DNA from: an uncultured Aquimarina sp.
GTDB taxonomy: Bacteria > Bacteroidota > Bacteroidia > Flavobacteriales > Flavobacteriaceae
NCBI GenBank assembly: GCA_947498705.1
Contig: CANMLW010000023.1
Span: 1 to 46,398 of the forward strand
DNA: 46,398 nucleotides
Direction: 5' to 3'
The position numbers were made by a program, and so were the translations under genes. The notes beneath the pieces are model-generated. The model had not been told where the DNA came from. It worked only from the letters and a program-made list of their open reading frames with translations, and searched no databases. How positions within the stretch are numbered: the stretch's first letter is position 1; the number at the start of each line of letters is the position of its first letter. Shown piece after piece: positions 35,701-43,156 of the stretch.

Positions 35701-36465
35701 ATGAAGATGAAAATAAATAGGATAACATATAGAACATACCAGTATACCATAGGGTTCCTTTTACTATGTAGTTTGACGATAGGATGCCATACCGTTAAAA
35801 TTGATAAAACTTCGATGCAAACGGCCACAAAAACTCCTATTGCGCCAGGGATCATAGGCCTTCAAAAAGATGGGATATTGCATTCAGAATTTCAGGCTGC
35901 TGCGATCCCTTCTTACAAAAAAAATATTCTGGTAAACGTTCGTTCTAATGATTTTAATCAAAATACCTTTAACTCCTATCTTAAAGTTTCTAAAGAAAAC
36001 TTACTCGGTCTTAACTATGTAGATTCTTTAGAAAGTAAACCTCAATTCATAACGGTAGATGTATTAGATCGTGTAGCTATCATTGCAGAATTAGAAGCAA
36101 CGTATAATAGTCAAACTCTGGCTTATTTAAAAGGGCAGAAAAAAGCTGCAATTGTAACTTCGGTATCCTTAACTCTTGAGGCACAGCTTATCGAAGAAAT
36201 TAAAAATGCCGAAGCCGTTTTTTTAAGCAACACCCCATACAAACAATATCAATTATCGTTGGTAAATAAAGGGAAAACATATAAAACTATTGATTTTTCG
36301 AAAGCTCATATTTTTGCATATGAATTGTCTTTTTTCTGTTGGGGAGAAAACAGCAGAAAACAAATCGCTTTGGCCGGCATTATAGACAAAAAAACTTCTT
36401 GTCCAAAAAGTACGTATCGAAGTGCAGAAAAAGCCACAGAAAAAATGAATTATTTTAAATTATAG
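35701..36465 (+). CDS. Lipoprotein of unknown function inside the secretion cluster
   Basis: A 254-residue protein whose N-terminus has a basic stretch, a hydrophobic segment and a lipobox LTIGC (Cys29). The residues after Cys (HTVKIDK) are not acidic, so by Bacteroidota rules it should stay on the periplasmic side. The mature part is alpha/beta with repeated strands (ILVNVRSNDF, QFITVDVLDRVAIIAELEATY) and late cysteines (FFCWGE, KKTSCPK). I recognise no family. Its position between GspM-like and GspC-like genes, with 9-base and 2-base gaps, makes it a probable machine part, and a secretin pilotin or periplasmic adaptor is a reasonable hypothesis. Nothing in the sequence proves this. Confidence 0.7.
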   Translation: MKMKINRITYRTYQYTIGFLLLCSLTIGCHTVKIDKTSMQTATKTPIAPGIIGLQKDGILHSEFQAAAIPSYKKNILVNVRSNDFNQNTFNSYLKVSKENLLGLNYVDSLESKPQFITVDVLDRVAIIAELEATYNSQTLAYLKGQKKAAIVTSVSLTLEAQLIEEIKNAEAVFLSNTPYKQYQLSLVNKGKTYKTIDFSKAHIFAYELSFFCWGENSRKQIALAGIIDKKTSCPKSTYRSAEKATEKMNYFKL

Positions 36466-36467
36466 TC

Positions 36468-37400
36468 ATGAGAAAAATATCGCTATATATATTGACATTT
36501 CTTTGCTTCTTTTACAGCTGTGAAGAAGTGTTGTTTGAAGAAGATTTATCAGACAAAAAAACAGTATTGATCGCTCCTTCGAATGATGCTACGGTAGAAA
36601 CCACTGCTGTAACCTTTAGTTGGGAGGCTGTTGATCAAGCTACCGAATATCACTTGCAACTGGCTTTACCAGATTTCGAAAACACCAATCAGATTGTTAT
36701 TGATACCGTGGTCACTACTACCAATTATAATGCTACATTAACCAAGAATAGCTACCAGTGGAAAGTGAGAGGCCAAAATGCAGGATCTGCCACTCCCTAT
36801 ACTACGGCAAGCTTTAAAGTGATCGAAAGTGAAGATTTCTCTTCTCGAGAAGTCATCTTAATTGCTCCAGAAAATAATAACATTACAAACACTACTACTC
36901 CAAATCTGCAATGGCAAGTCGTAACAGACGCTACCCTTTATCGAGTACAATTGCTTAATGAGAGTAACGAAATCATTAATGAAGAGACCACATCTACAAC
37001 CTCTGTATCTCCTACTTTTCCAGAAGGAGTTACCAAGTGGCAAGTACGTGCAGAGAACAATACACAAAGTACTCTTTATGCCACCCGAACTGTAACAGTA
37101 GATAGTAAAAACCCAAAGCAACCTATGGTAACTGCCCCTGCAAATGATGCCACTCTATCGGGTACTACAGTAACGTTTAGCTGGACCAGAGAAGCGGTAG
37201 CAGGAACAACAGAATTTGATAAGATCTATATCTATACCGACGAAGATCTTACACAATTAGTTACCGAGCAAGAAGCTACGTCTCCTGCCGATATTGACCT
37301 TACTGCAGGAGCTACTTACTACTGGATTGTTAGAGCTTTTGATCAGGCAGGAAATCAAAGTGAAACCAGTACCAAATCAAAGTTTACGATAAACCCATAA
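36468..37400 (+). CDS. Lipoprotein with three fibronectin-III/Ig-like domains inside the secretion cluster
   Basis: A 310-residue lipoprotein with lipobox FYSC (Cys18) followed by EEVLFEEDL, an acidic run that resembles the surface-export signal. Three beta-sandwich domains of about 90 residues follow, each opening with the pattern L-I-A-P-x-N/D then V-T-F-S-W and closing with YQWKVRGQNAG-like strands (about 32-120, 125-210, 215-310). Such domains are common in extracellular Bacteroidota proteins. It begins 2 bases after the preceding lipoprotein gene and ends 2 bases before the GspC-like gene, so it belongs to the operon. It could be an outer-face collar for the secretin, or a cargo/receptor component (inference). 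Confidence 0.75.
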   Translation: MRKISLYILTFLCFFYSCEEVLFEEDLSDKKTVLIAPSNDATVETTAVTFSWEAVDQATEYHLQLALPDFENTNQIVIDTVVTTTNYNATLTKNSYQWKVRGQNAGSATPYTTASFKVIESEDFSSREVILIAPENNNITNTTTPNLQWQVVTDATLYRVQLLNESNEIINEETTSTTSVSPTFPEGVTKWQVRAENNTQSTLYATRTVTVDSKNPKQPMVTAPANDATLSGTTVTFSWTREAVAGTTEFDKIYIYTDEDLTQLVTEQEATSPADIDLTAGATYYWIVRAFDQAGNQSETSTKSKFTINP

Positions 37401-37402
37401 AA

Positions 37403-37879
37403 ATGTTAAAAGGCAAAAAAGGACTTTATATTTTATTACCTGTAGTTGCTTTAATTTGGGGGGCTATTATCTTTCAGGTAGTTGGTGCTTTTTCTGATGA
37501 AGATCAAGTCGTTGCTGAAACTTCAGAGGTATCGCTAGCGCCCATCGAAGGAAACGAAAGAGAAAAATTCGAATTAAGCACCGTGCTTAGAGATCCTTTT
37601 TTAGGCACTATATATAAACCAAAAAAGGAAGTTACAAAACCCAAAGCAACCACACTCAAAGTCAAAAAACCAGCACTGGTATGGCCATCAATTACCTATA
37701 AAGGAGTTGTTTCTGGTCAAAATGCGAGCAATGCCATTTATTTGATCGAAATTAACGGATCAGATCAACTTTTACAATTAAAACAAACTTTTGAAGAAGT
37801 AACACTTATAAAAGCACGCACCAGTTCGGTTAAGCTGCGTTATAAAGGAAAAATAAAAGAATTTAAAATTGCGAATTGA
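37403..37879 (+). CDS. GspC / PilP-like periplasmic linker protein
   Basis: A 158-residue protein with an N-terminal membrane helix (about 8-28), a disordered linker, an RDPFLG motif (63-68) and a small beta domain (about 92-158; PSITYKGVVSGQNASNAIYLIEINGSDQLL). The RDPF motif followed by a beta-barrel-like HR domain is the hallmark of GspC and PilP, which bridge the inner-membrane platform and the secretin N-domains. There is no PDZ domain, so it is nearer to PilP or a short GspC. Its stop overlaps the next start (TTGA). Confidence 0.82.
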   Translation: MLKGKKGLYILLPVVALIWGAIIFQVVGAFSDEDQVVAETSEVSLAPIEGNEREKFELSTVLRDPFLGTIYKPKKEVTKPKATTLKVKKPALVWPSITYKGVVSGQNASNAIYLIEINGSDQLLQLKQTFEEVTLIKARTSSVKLRYKGKIKEFKIAN

Positions 37880-39144
37880 AACTATTAGCAAAAATAAAAG
37901 CACAGGCAATGCAATTTGCCATACTCATCTCGGTACTGGTTGCCTTGATACTAAGTGCTTTTTTATTGCTTACACATGTACACTCTTTTTTTAAAATCAA
38001 ATCCAAAGAGGTTATTTTTGCTTTTGAACAATCTAACAAACAATTGTTCGAATCTTTAGAAACTACTACAACGACTACAGATACTATCACAATTACCGAA
38101 GAAAACCATACGGTAAAACAATTTGTCGATTATCACGGCAGTTGGTTAAAACGATATGTAGGAATAGATATACACAATCAAGCCGTATCAAGAATTGCAT
38201 ATACGGGGGCTGCTTTAACAGACAAAACTCCCAATTTGTATATCGAAGATACCAACTCTCCTATTGTAGTAGTAGGTAATACTCGTCTCGAAGGGAATAG
38301 TTACCTTCCAAAACAAGGGATTAAAGCAGGTACTATTTCAGGAACGTATTACCAGGGCACCAATTTATATTATGGGCGTGCAATAGAAAGTAATGCAAAA
38401 CTTCCTGATTTTTCTCCAGAATGGTTACAGTATCTTGAAAATAGTGCCCAAGGAGCTTTATTAGAAAATGGAAATTTAATCCCTATCAAAAAAGAGCTCA
38501 CCAATTCTTTTCAGAACACCATACAAATCCTTTATGATACGAGTGCTATCTTTTTGGGAGATGAAAAGATCACTGGTAATATCGTGGTGCAATCAGATAC
38601 CAAGATCACTATCGGTGCTGCCACTCAATTAACAGATGTATTGCTTATCGCGCCAGAGATCATTATTCACGATCGCGTAAAAGGACGTTTTCAATGCATT
38701 GCTACCAAAAAAATAAAAGTCGGAGCATATAGCCAATTATACTATCCTTCCTCATTAACCCTTTTGGATCAAAAAAAACCGATAGAAAATACCCAAAATA
38801 ACACATTACAACAACCCGATTTCGAAATTGGCACGGGAACCATGATACAAGGGTCTATTGCTTATCTCATCAAAAAACAGGAAACCAATAGAAACCGTAT
38901 CAAAACAAATATGGCCATCGCACCCAATGTACGTATTACAGGAGAAGTGTATTGCCGGGGAAATATAGATTTCCAGGGAATCATCATGGGTTCTTTATAT
39001 GCAAAACAATGTATCGCCAGACAATCTGGTTCTATTTACCTTAACCATATCTTTAATGGCAAAGTGTTGATCAATCCTATAGATGATTATGCCGGGTTAC
39101 CGTTTAAGAATACCAAACACACTGTTGCAAAATGGTTATACTAA
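37876..39144 (+). CDS. GspK-like pseudopilin fused to a beta-solenoid domain
   Basis: A 422-residue protein starting at TTG (37876), overlapping the preceding stop. The N-terminus KLLAKIKA (to Ala9) then QAMQF and a hydrophobic helix (about 13-34) matches the leader of the other pseudopilins here, except that the Glu at +5 is missing. In classical systems GspK is the pseudopilin without Glu5, the largest one, and caps the tip. The body differs from classical GspK. After a mixed domain, residues about 225-410 show short repeated strands such as KITGNIVVQSDTKITIGAATQL, VRITGEVYCRGNIDF and GIIMGSLYAKQCIAR, like a bactofilin-type beta-helix. It is probably the tip subunit and may contact cargo or the secretin. 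Confidence 0.72.
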   Translation: MKLLAKIKAQAMQFAILISVLVALILSAFLLLTHVHSFFKIKSKEVIFAFEQSNKQLFESLETTTTTTDTITITEENHTVKQFVDYHGSWLKRYVGIDIHNQAVSRIAYTGAALTDKTPNLYIEDTNSPIVVVGNTRLEGNSYLPKQGIKAGTISGTYYQGTNLYYGRAIESNAKLPDFSPEWLQYLENSAQGALLENGNLIPIKKELTNSFQNTIQILYDTSAIFLGDEKITGNIVVQSDTKITIGAATQLTDVLLIAPEIIIHDRVKGRFQCIATKKIKVGAYSQLYYPSSLTLLDQKKPIENTQNNTLQQPDFEIGTGTMIQGSIAYLIKKQETNRNRIKTNMAIAPNVRITGEVYCRGNIDFQGIIMGSLYAKQCIARQSGSIYLNHIFNGKVLINPIDDYAGLPFKNTKHTVAKWLY

Positions 39145-39446
39145 AAAAAATAAAAGCCGCCACCTTACTAGAGGTATTGACTGCTTCTGTGCTTATAATT
39201 ATTGTATTTATGATTGCCAGTTTAAGTTTTAACACGGTTTTCAGTAATCAAATAAAACGAGATCAAAGTGCTATAGAAAATCGTATCAAAGAAATAGAAT
39301 ACCTCTTTATCCATAAACAAATACAAGTCCCCTATACAGAGGATTTTGACGGTTGGGAAATCATTATCACACAAGATAAAAACAAAACCACTGTGTCTTA
39401 TAGTAAAGCTGAACTAACACGCCAAAAACAGCTAGTTATAGAATGA
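39132..39446 (+). CDS. Minor pseudopilin, GspI-like
   Basis: A 104-residue pseudopilin. The leader MVILKKIKA ends at Ala9, then A-T-L-L-E14 gives the Glu at +5, and a hydrophobic helix follows (about 15-35). The ATLLEVLTAS start resembles GspI (TLLEVLVAL pattern). The small C-terminal beta part (about 60-104) is minimal. In classical systems GspI nucleates the tip complex with GspJ and GspK, and the three genes are adjacent, as here. It overlaps both neighbours by a few bases, so translation is coupled. Confidence 0.85.
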   Translation: MVILKKIKAATLLEVLTASVLIIIVFMIASLSFNTVFSNQIKRDQSAIENRIKEIEYLFIHKQIQVPYTEDFDGWEIIITQDKNKTTVSYSKAELTRQKQLVIE

Positions 39447-39907
39447 AGTTTGTCACGAAAAAAATAAAAGCCTTTACCCTAACAGAGATGATGATTGTAA
39501 TCGTTATTTCTGCGATTGTGGCTACATTGGCATTTTCTGTATTAAATATTGTGCAAAACAATATGCGTAGCATTGGGGTAAATTACAGTTATAAAGAACA
39601 AATCCAATCGTTGGAAACTGCACTAACCATCGATTTTAATAAATACACCGATGCGGTCTGGGATCCAGTAGAAAATACATTAACTGTCTCCTCGCCTATC
39701 CAAGAACAACAATATCGATTCTTAACAGATAGTATTGTAAATACAATAAACACTTACCAACTTTCTATAAAAGAAAAACAGTTTTATTTTGAGGGAAAGT
39801 CGGTAAACGAGGGAACGATTGACGCCATAAAACTAACATTTCATAATACGAGAGCATCGCATCGTTTATTTGTTTATAAACATAACGATCCAACAGTACA
39901 CTTCTAA
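39443..39907 (+). CDS. Minor pseudopilin, GspJ/GspH-like
   Basis: A 154-residue pseudopilin. The leader MKFVTKKIKA ends at Ala10, then F-T-L-T-E15 with Glu at +5, followed by a long hydrophobic helix (MMIVIVISAIVATLAFSVL). A beta-rich C-terminal domain covers about 70-154. The neighbour order K-I-(J) favours GspJ, but GspH cannot be excluded. The start overlaps the preceding stop (ATGA). Confidence 0.85.
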   Translation: MKFVTKKIKAFTLTEMMIVIVISAIVATLAFSVLNIVQNNMRSIGVNYSYKEQIQSLETALTIDFNKYTDAVWDPVENTLTVSSPIQEQQYRFLTDSIVNTINTYQLSIKEKQFYFEGKSVNEGTIDAIKLTFHNTRASHRLFVYKHNDPTVHF

Positions 39908-39912
39908 AAAGT

Positions 39913-41043
39913 ATGGGCATAAAAATTTCAAATACCAGTAATCGACCAAAAAAAGAAGCTTCTTTTGATGTCTCGTCAATATTGACCAAGGAAATTACTT
40001 TATTTGGTGGTTCGTTTGGTGCCAAAAAGAAAGAGCAGTGGTATGCAGAACTTAGTGTACTTTTAAAATCGGGGATTGACCTTAGAAGCGGTTTGGAATT
40101 ACTAGCAGAGACACAAAAAAAAGAAAAGGATCAGAACCTTATGAAGTCTATGCTATTTCAATTGGTAAGTGGCGCTCCTTTTTCTGAAATTTTGAATAAA
40201 GACAACAACTTTACAGATTATGAATATTATGCCATTAAAATTGGAGAACAAACCGGTGAATTAGCAAAAATCACTTTAGAGCTTAGCGATTTTTACAGGC
40301 GTAAAAATGAGCTGAAACGAGAAATCATTGCGGCTCTTACCTACCCTATTATCGTTATGTGCACGGCTCTGATAGTTATCTTTTTTATGCTAAAATATGT
40401 AGTGCCTATGTTTGTCGATATCTTTGAACAAAACAATGTCGAGTTACCCGGTATTACCAAAGCGATTATTAGTTTTTCTGATTTTATGAGTAACAATGGT
40501 TTGCTATTAACCTTACTCTTTATAGCTGGGATTGGAACAATTGTACTGGTTTCTAAAAAACAATGGTATCGAAAAGCGGTAGGTAAACTACAATTGAAGC
40601 TTCCCATTTTGGGCAACTACTTTAGAAAAATATACCTGGCTCAGTTTACACAGGCTATTTCTTTACTTACCTCTTCAAAAGTACCTATGGTAGAAAGTAT
40701 TGATTTGGTAAAAAACATGATTAACTTTTACCCTTTACAAGAAGGATTACATAACACCAAACGCCAGGTATTGGCTGGTGGTACTTTGAGCAATTCTTTT
40801 TCTAAAAGTTCCATTTTTGATAAAAAGATGATTGCCATGATACGAGTAGCAGAAGAAACCAATCAAACCGAGTTTATTTTCGAAAAGCTTAACGAACAAT
40901 ACAACCAACAGGTAAAATACCAATCACAAGTAATCTCGAATGTATTAAACCCATTACTTACTATCATTGTAGGGATTATCGTAGGTGCAATTCTTATCGC
41001 GATGTACTTACCAATGTTCAGACTAAGTAGTGTGATTGGGTAA
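39913..41043 (+). CDS. gspF: Inner-membrane platform protein GspF/PilC family
   Basis: A 376-residue polytopic protein with the two tandem GspF domains (about 40-165 and 240-365) and three membrane helices (about 144-165, 196-213 and 345-370). Signature segments are WYAELSVLLKSGIDLRSGLELLA near the start of domain one, ALTYPIIVMC at helix one, and FTQAISLLTSSKVPMVESIDLV at the start of domain two. It forms the rotor-like platform above the ATPase that adds pseudopilin subunits. It is the last gene of the cluster. No strong terminator follows. Confidence 0.95.
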   Translation: MGIKISNTSNRPKKEASFDVSSILTKEITLFGGSFGAKKKEQWYAELSVLLKSGIDLRSGLELLAETQKKEKDQNLMKSMLFQLVSGAPFSEILNKDNNFTDYEYYAIKIGEQTGELAKITLELSDFYRRKNELKREIIAALTYPIIVMCTALIVIFFMLKYVVPMFVDIFEQNNVELPGITKAIISFSDFMSNNGLLLTLLFIAGIGTIVLVSKKQWYRKAVGKLQLKLPILGNYFRKIYLAQFTQAISLLTSSKVPMVESIDLVKNMINFYPLQEGLHNTKRQVLAGGTLSNSFSKSSIFDKKMIAMIRVAEETNQTEFIFEKLNEQYNQQVKYQSQVISNVLNPLLTIIVGIIVGAILIAMYLPMFRLSSVIG

Positions 41044-41428
41044 TATATAAACATATGGAAGCATTCTTTATAAAAACCCTCTAGATTCTTCTAAACCCTA
41101 ATCCCTACGGTGTTATTATTTCTCGAATTGGATAAGGATTCTACAATCGATGTAAATATTCATGATACTTTATTTTGTAATCTCTTATTTTCATTTAGGA
41201 AGGCTAATAACTATATTCTTTTAGAATTATAGGATTTATAGACTCCTCGATAAGTTAGCTTTCTAATTCTAATATAATCAGAATCCGGATCGAATAGGAA
41301 CATCGTACATGGTGCACAACGATCTCAAACAATAACCATAGTACATTACGGTTATCCTATCATAACTTAATTTAGTTTTGACACAACCATCCTATGACTT
41401 TAGCATCTTACTATAAAAACCAGAAATC
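41044..41428. other. Intergenic region after the secretion cluster
   Basis: A 385-base A+T-rich gap. Apart from a promoter-like element near its end (41373-41380) I find no hairpin terminator, RNA gene or reading frame to support. Confidence 0.5.
41373..41380 (+). promoter_or_regulatory. -7 promoter element of the 41429 lipoprotein gene
   Basis: TAGTTTTG matches TAnnTTTG, 48 bases before the start codon. A TTA about 18 bases upstream could be a weak -33 element. Confidence 0.5.
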
Positions 41429-41869
41429 ATGATCCAATTACAAAAATCATTTCTCGTAGTACTATTATTGTTGTTAGCATTTTCACAGACATCCTGTATG
41501 AATGATGATGACGATACTCCTGTTAATTCTGAATGCGAGAAGGCAGTTTGCACCTTAGTACTTATCACCATAGAAGTATCCATAACAGATCAAGATCAAA
41601 AACCGGTTGCTTTAGACTCTTTTATAGTGATTAATAAGGACAACGGAGATGATATGACACTGACACTTTCTCCTTCTGCACTTAATGAAGCAAAAGAACT
41701 TGGACGGTATCCATTGATACAGGATGGTGTTCTTGATATAAACCAAAAACGAAACCTTCAATTTAAGGGTTATATCGATAACCAAGAAGTTGTTACAAGT
41801 GATTACACCGTAAGTACCGATTGTTGCCATGTAGGGTTAGATACAGGGAATTTAGAACTAACACTTTAA
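41429..41869 (+). CDS. Lipoprotein of unknown function
   Basis: A 146-residue lipoprotein with lipobox TSC (Cys23) followed by MNDDDD, an acidic surface-export-like signal. The mature part has an early Cys pair (SECEKAVCTLV), beta strands with an alternating hydrophobic pattern (ITIEVSITDQDQKPV), and a late CC pair (TDCCHVGLD), so disulfides are likely. The layout resembles an Ig-like or transthyretin-like domain, but I recognise no family. It is the first gene of the accessory stretch, is transcribed alone, and is followed by the first copy of the intergenic element. Confidence 0.72.
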   Translation: MIQLQKSFLVVLLLLLAFSQTSCMNDDDDTPVNSECEKAVCTLVLITIEVSITDQDQKPVALDSFIVINKDNGDDMTLTLSPSALNEAKELGRYPLIQDGVLDINQKRNLQFKGYIDNQEVVTSDYTVSTDCCHVGLDTGNLELTL

Positions 41870-41908
41870 AGATTTGATCACAATACAAAACCGACCAAAA
41901 AGATGCAA

Positions 41909-42055
41909 TCTCCCTCATTATTTTAGACATATTTTATGACATCTTACTAAGTGATTATTAGATAAGGGTTGTATTTTCGTGTGCCAAGTACCTATATTTC
42001 ACAAGCATTGAGTATAGTTATAGGTACTACTATAGTAATTATATATCGTTGTAGT
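41909..42055 (+). repeat. Conserved intergenic element, copy A
   Basis: One of three related elements (others at 42978-43123 and 45277-45420). Conserved blocks in order are TCTCCCT (41909), TTTTAGACATATTTTATGA (41921-41939), TTGTATTTTCG with TGTGCCA (41969 onward), a perfect 10-bp inverted repeat AGTACCTATA/TATAGGTACT (41987-41996 with 42019-42028), and an end block CGTTGTAG. TATTTTCG (41972-41979) resembles a -7 promoter element, which would put the RNA start right at the hairpin. The beta-lactamase-like gene begins 75 bases downstream. Confidence 0.85.
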
Positions 42056-42129
42056 ATATAATTAAAACAAACGGGAGAACATGAATGAAAAACTTATCAA
42101 TAATTGTAAGTAAACACCAATAGAGTCAA

Positions 42130-42969
42130 ATGAAAAAAATCTATTTAGTATCAACATTAATTCTATTCATTTCTTGCTCGGGAAAGAAAACCAAATCAGA
42201 AGAAAATGTAAAAAAAGTTAACAAGCAAGAAGTTATAGTCCCAGCACTTCAAACAATTATTGACTCGGCAGGTGTTAAAGGTGCTATTTTACTTTATGAT
42301 TTAAAAGATGATCAATTCTATTCTAATAATTTTCAATGGTCTAACAAAGGAAATTTACCCGCTTCAACATTCAAAATTACTAATTCGATGATAGCTCTTG
42401 AAACTGGAGCAGTCAAAAATGACAGTACTCTTTTCAAATGGAACGGAGAGAAAAGAAGACTCAAAAACTGGGAACAAGATTTAGTATTTAAAGATGCTTT
42501 TCACTATTCGTGCGTCCCATGTTATCAAGAGGTAGCAAGAAAGATTGGTGCAAAAAGAATGACTGAATATCTAAAGAAACTCGAATATGGAAATATGGAA
42601 GTTGACTCGACCAATATCGATGTATTCTGGCTCGAAGGAGAATCCCAAATTAGTCAATTTCAACAAATAGATTTTCTAAAGAGATTATACCTATCTAAAC
42701 TACCAATTTCTAAACGCACAGAGACGATCATAAAAAGAATGATTGTAATAGAAGATACTCTTAACTACAAGCTTAGCGGAAAAACCGGATGGTCCATCAG
42801 AAATGGAAATAATAACGGTTGGTTTGTTGGATATGTAGAAACTAAAAACAAAACATATTTTTTCGCATCAAACGTTGAGCCTAAGGAACAATTTAATATG
42901 GATATGTTTCCAATGATTAGAAAGGACGTAACTATTAAGGCTCTTAAACAAATGAATATACTACAATAA
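42130..42969 (+). CDS. Class D beta-lactamase-like lipoprotein
   Basis: A 279-residue serine beta-lactamase-fold protein. The class D motifs are complete and in order: Ser79-T-F-Lys82 (nucleophile and the lysine that is carboxylated in OXA enzymes), Ser127-C-Val129, Tyr153-Gly-Asn155, Trp167 in FWLEG, and Lys218-Thr-Gly220. The N-terminus is a lipoprotein signal with lipobox FISC (Cys16), so it should be membrane-anchored in the periplasm rather than soluble. Expected activity is hydrolysis of penicillins and perhaps other beta-lactams. The spectrum cannot be predicted, and related proteins such as BlaR-like sensors share these motifs but carry extra membrane domains that are missing here. 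It is flanked by two copies of the intergenic element. Confidence 0.9.
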   Translation: MKKIYLVSTLILFISCSGKKTKSEENVKKVNKQEVIVPALQTIIDSAGVKGAILLYDLKDDQFYSNNFQWSNKGNLPASTFKITNSMIALETGAVKNDSTLFKWNGEKRRLKNWEQDLVFKDAFHYSCVPCYQEVARKIGAKRMTEYLKKLEYGNMEVDSTNIDVFWLEGESQISQFQQIDFLKRLYLSKLPISKRTETIIKRMIVIEDTLNYKLSGKTGWSIRNGNNNGWFVGYVETKNKTYFFASNVEPKEQFNMDMFPMIRKDVTIKALKQMNILQ

Positions 42970-42977
42970 ACATGTAG

Positions 42978-43123
42978 TCTCCCTATTTTTTTAGACATAT
43001 TTTATGATTTCTTAATGCACAACTTTAATGAAGGATTGTATTTTCGTATGCTAATGGTTACTTATGCTCTATAAATAATTCAAGTATAGAAGGTATTGTA
43101 TTAACTATCTATTATTGTTAAGC
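42978..43123 (+). repeat. Conserved intergenic element, copy B
   Basis: The second copy. TCTCCCT is at 42978, TTTTAGACATATTTTATGA at 42989-43007 (identical to copy A), and TTGTATTTTCGTATGCTA from 43036. A stem ATGGTTA/TAACTAT (43054-43060 with 43102-43108, one G-T pair) encloses an inner TCTATA/TATAGA stem (43068-43073 with 43085-43090). The end block is GTTAAGC at 43117. The next gene starts 34 bases later. Confidence 0.85.
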
Positions 43124-43156
43124 ATACTACGAATAATGATAAACTCTAAGAATAGA

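Noticed and set aside
29360..41043. The cluster as a twitching type IV pilus locus.
   Set aside because: No PilT or PilU, and the pseudopilin set includes a GspK-like member without Glu5 plus a GspI-like one. This is closer to type II secretion, though some platform proteins look PilM/N/O/P-like.
41133..41160. A possible fourth copy of the intergenic element (GATAAGGATT matches copy C).
   Set aside because: Only about 10 bases match, and the TTTTAGAC and TATTTTCG blocks are missing.
43115..43156. A TTG or ATG start upstream of 43157 for the DJ-1-like gene.
   Set aside because: The TTG lies inside element B and the extra residues push the lipoprotein signal inward. The ATG at 43136 remains possible but is less natural.
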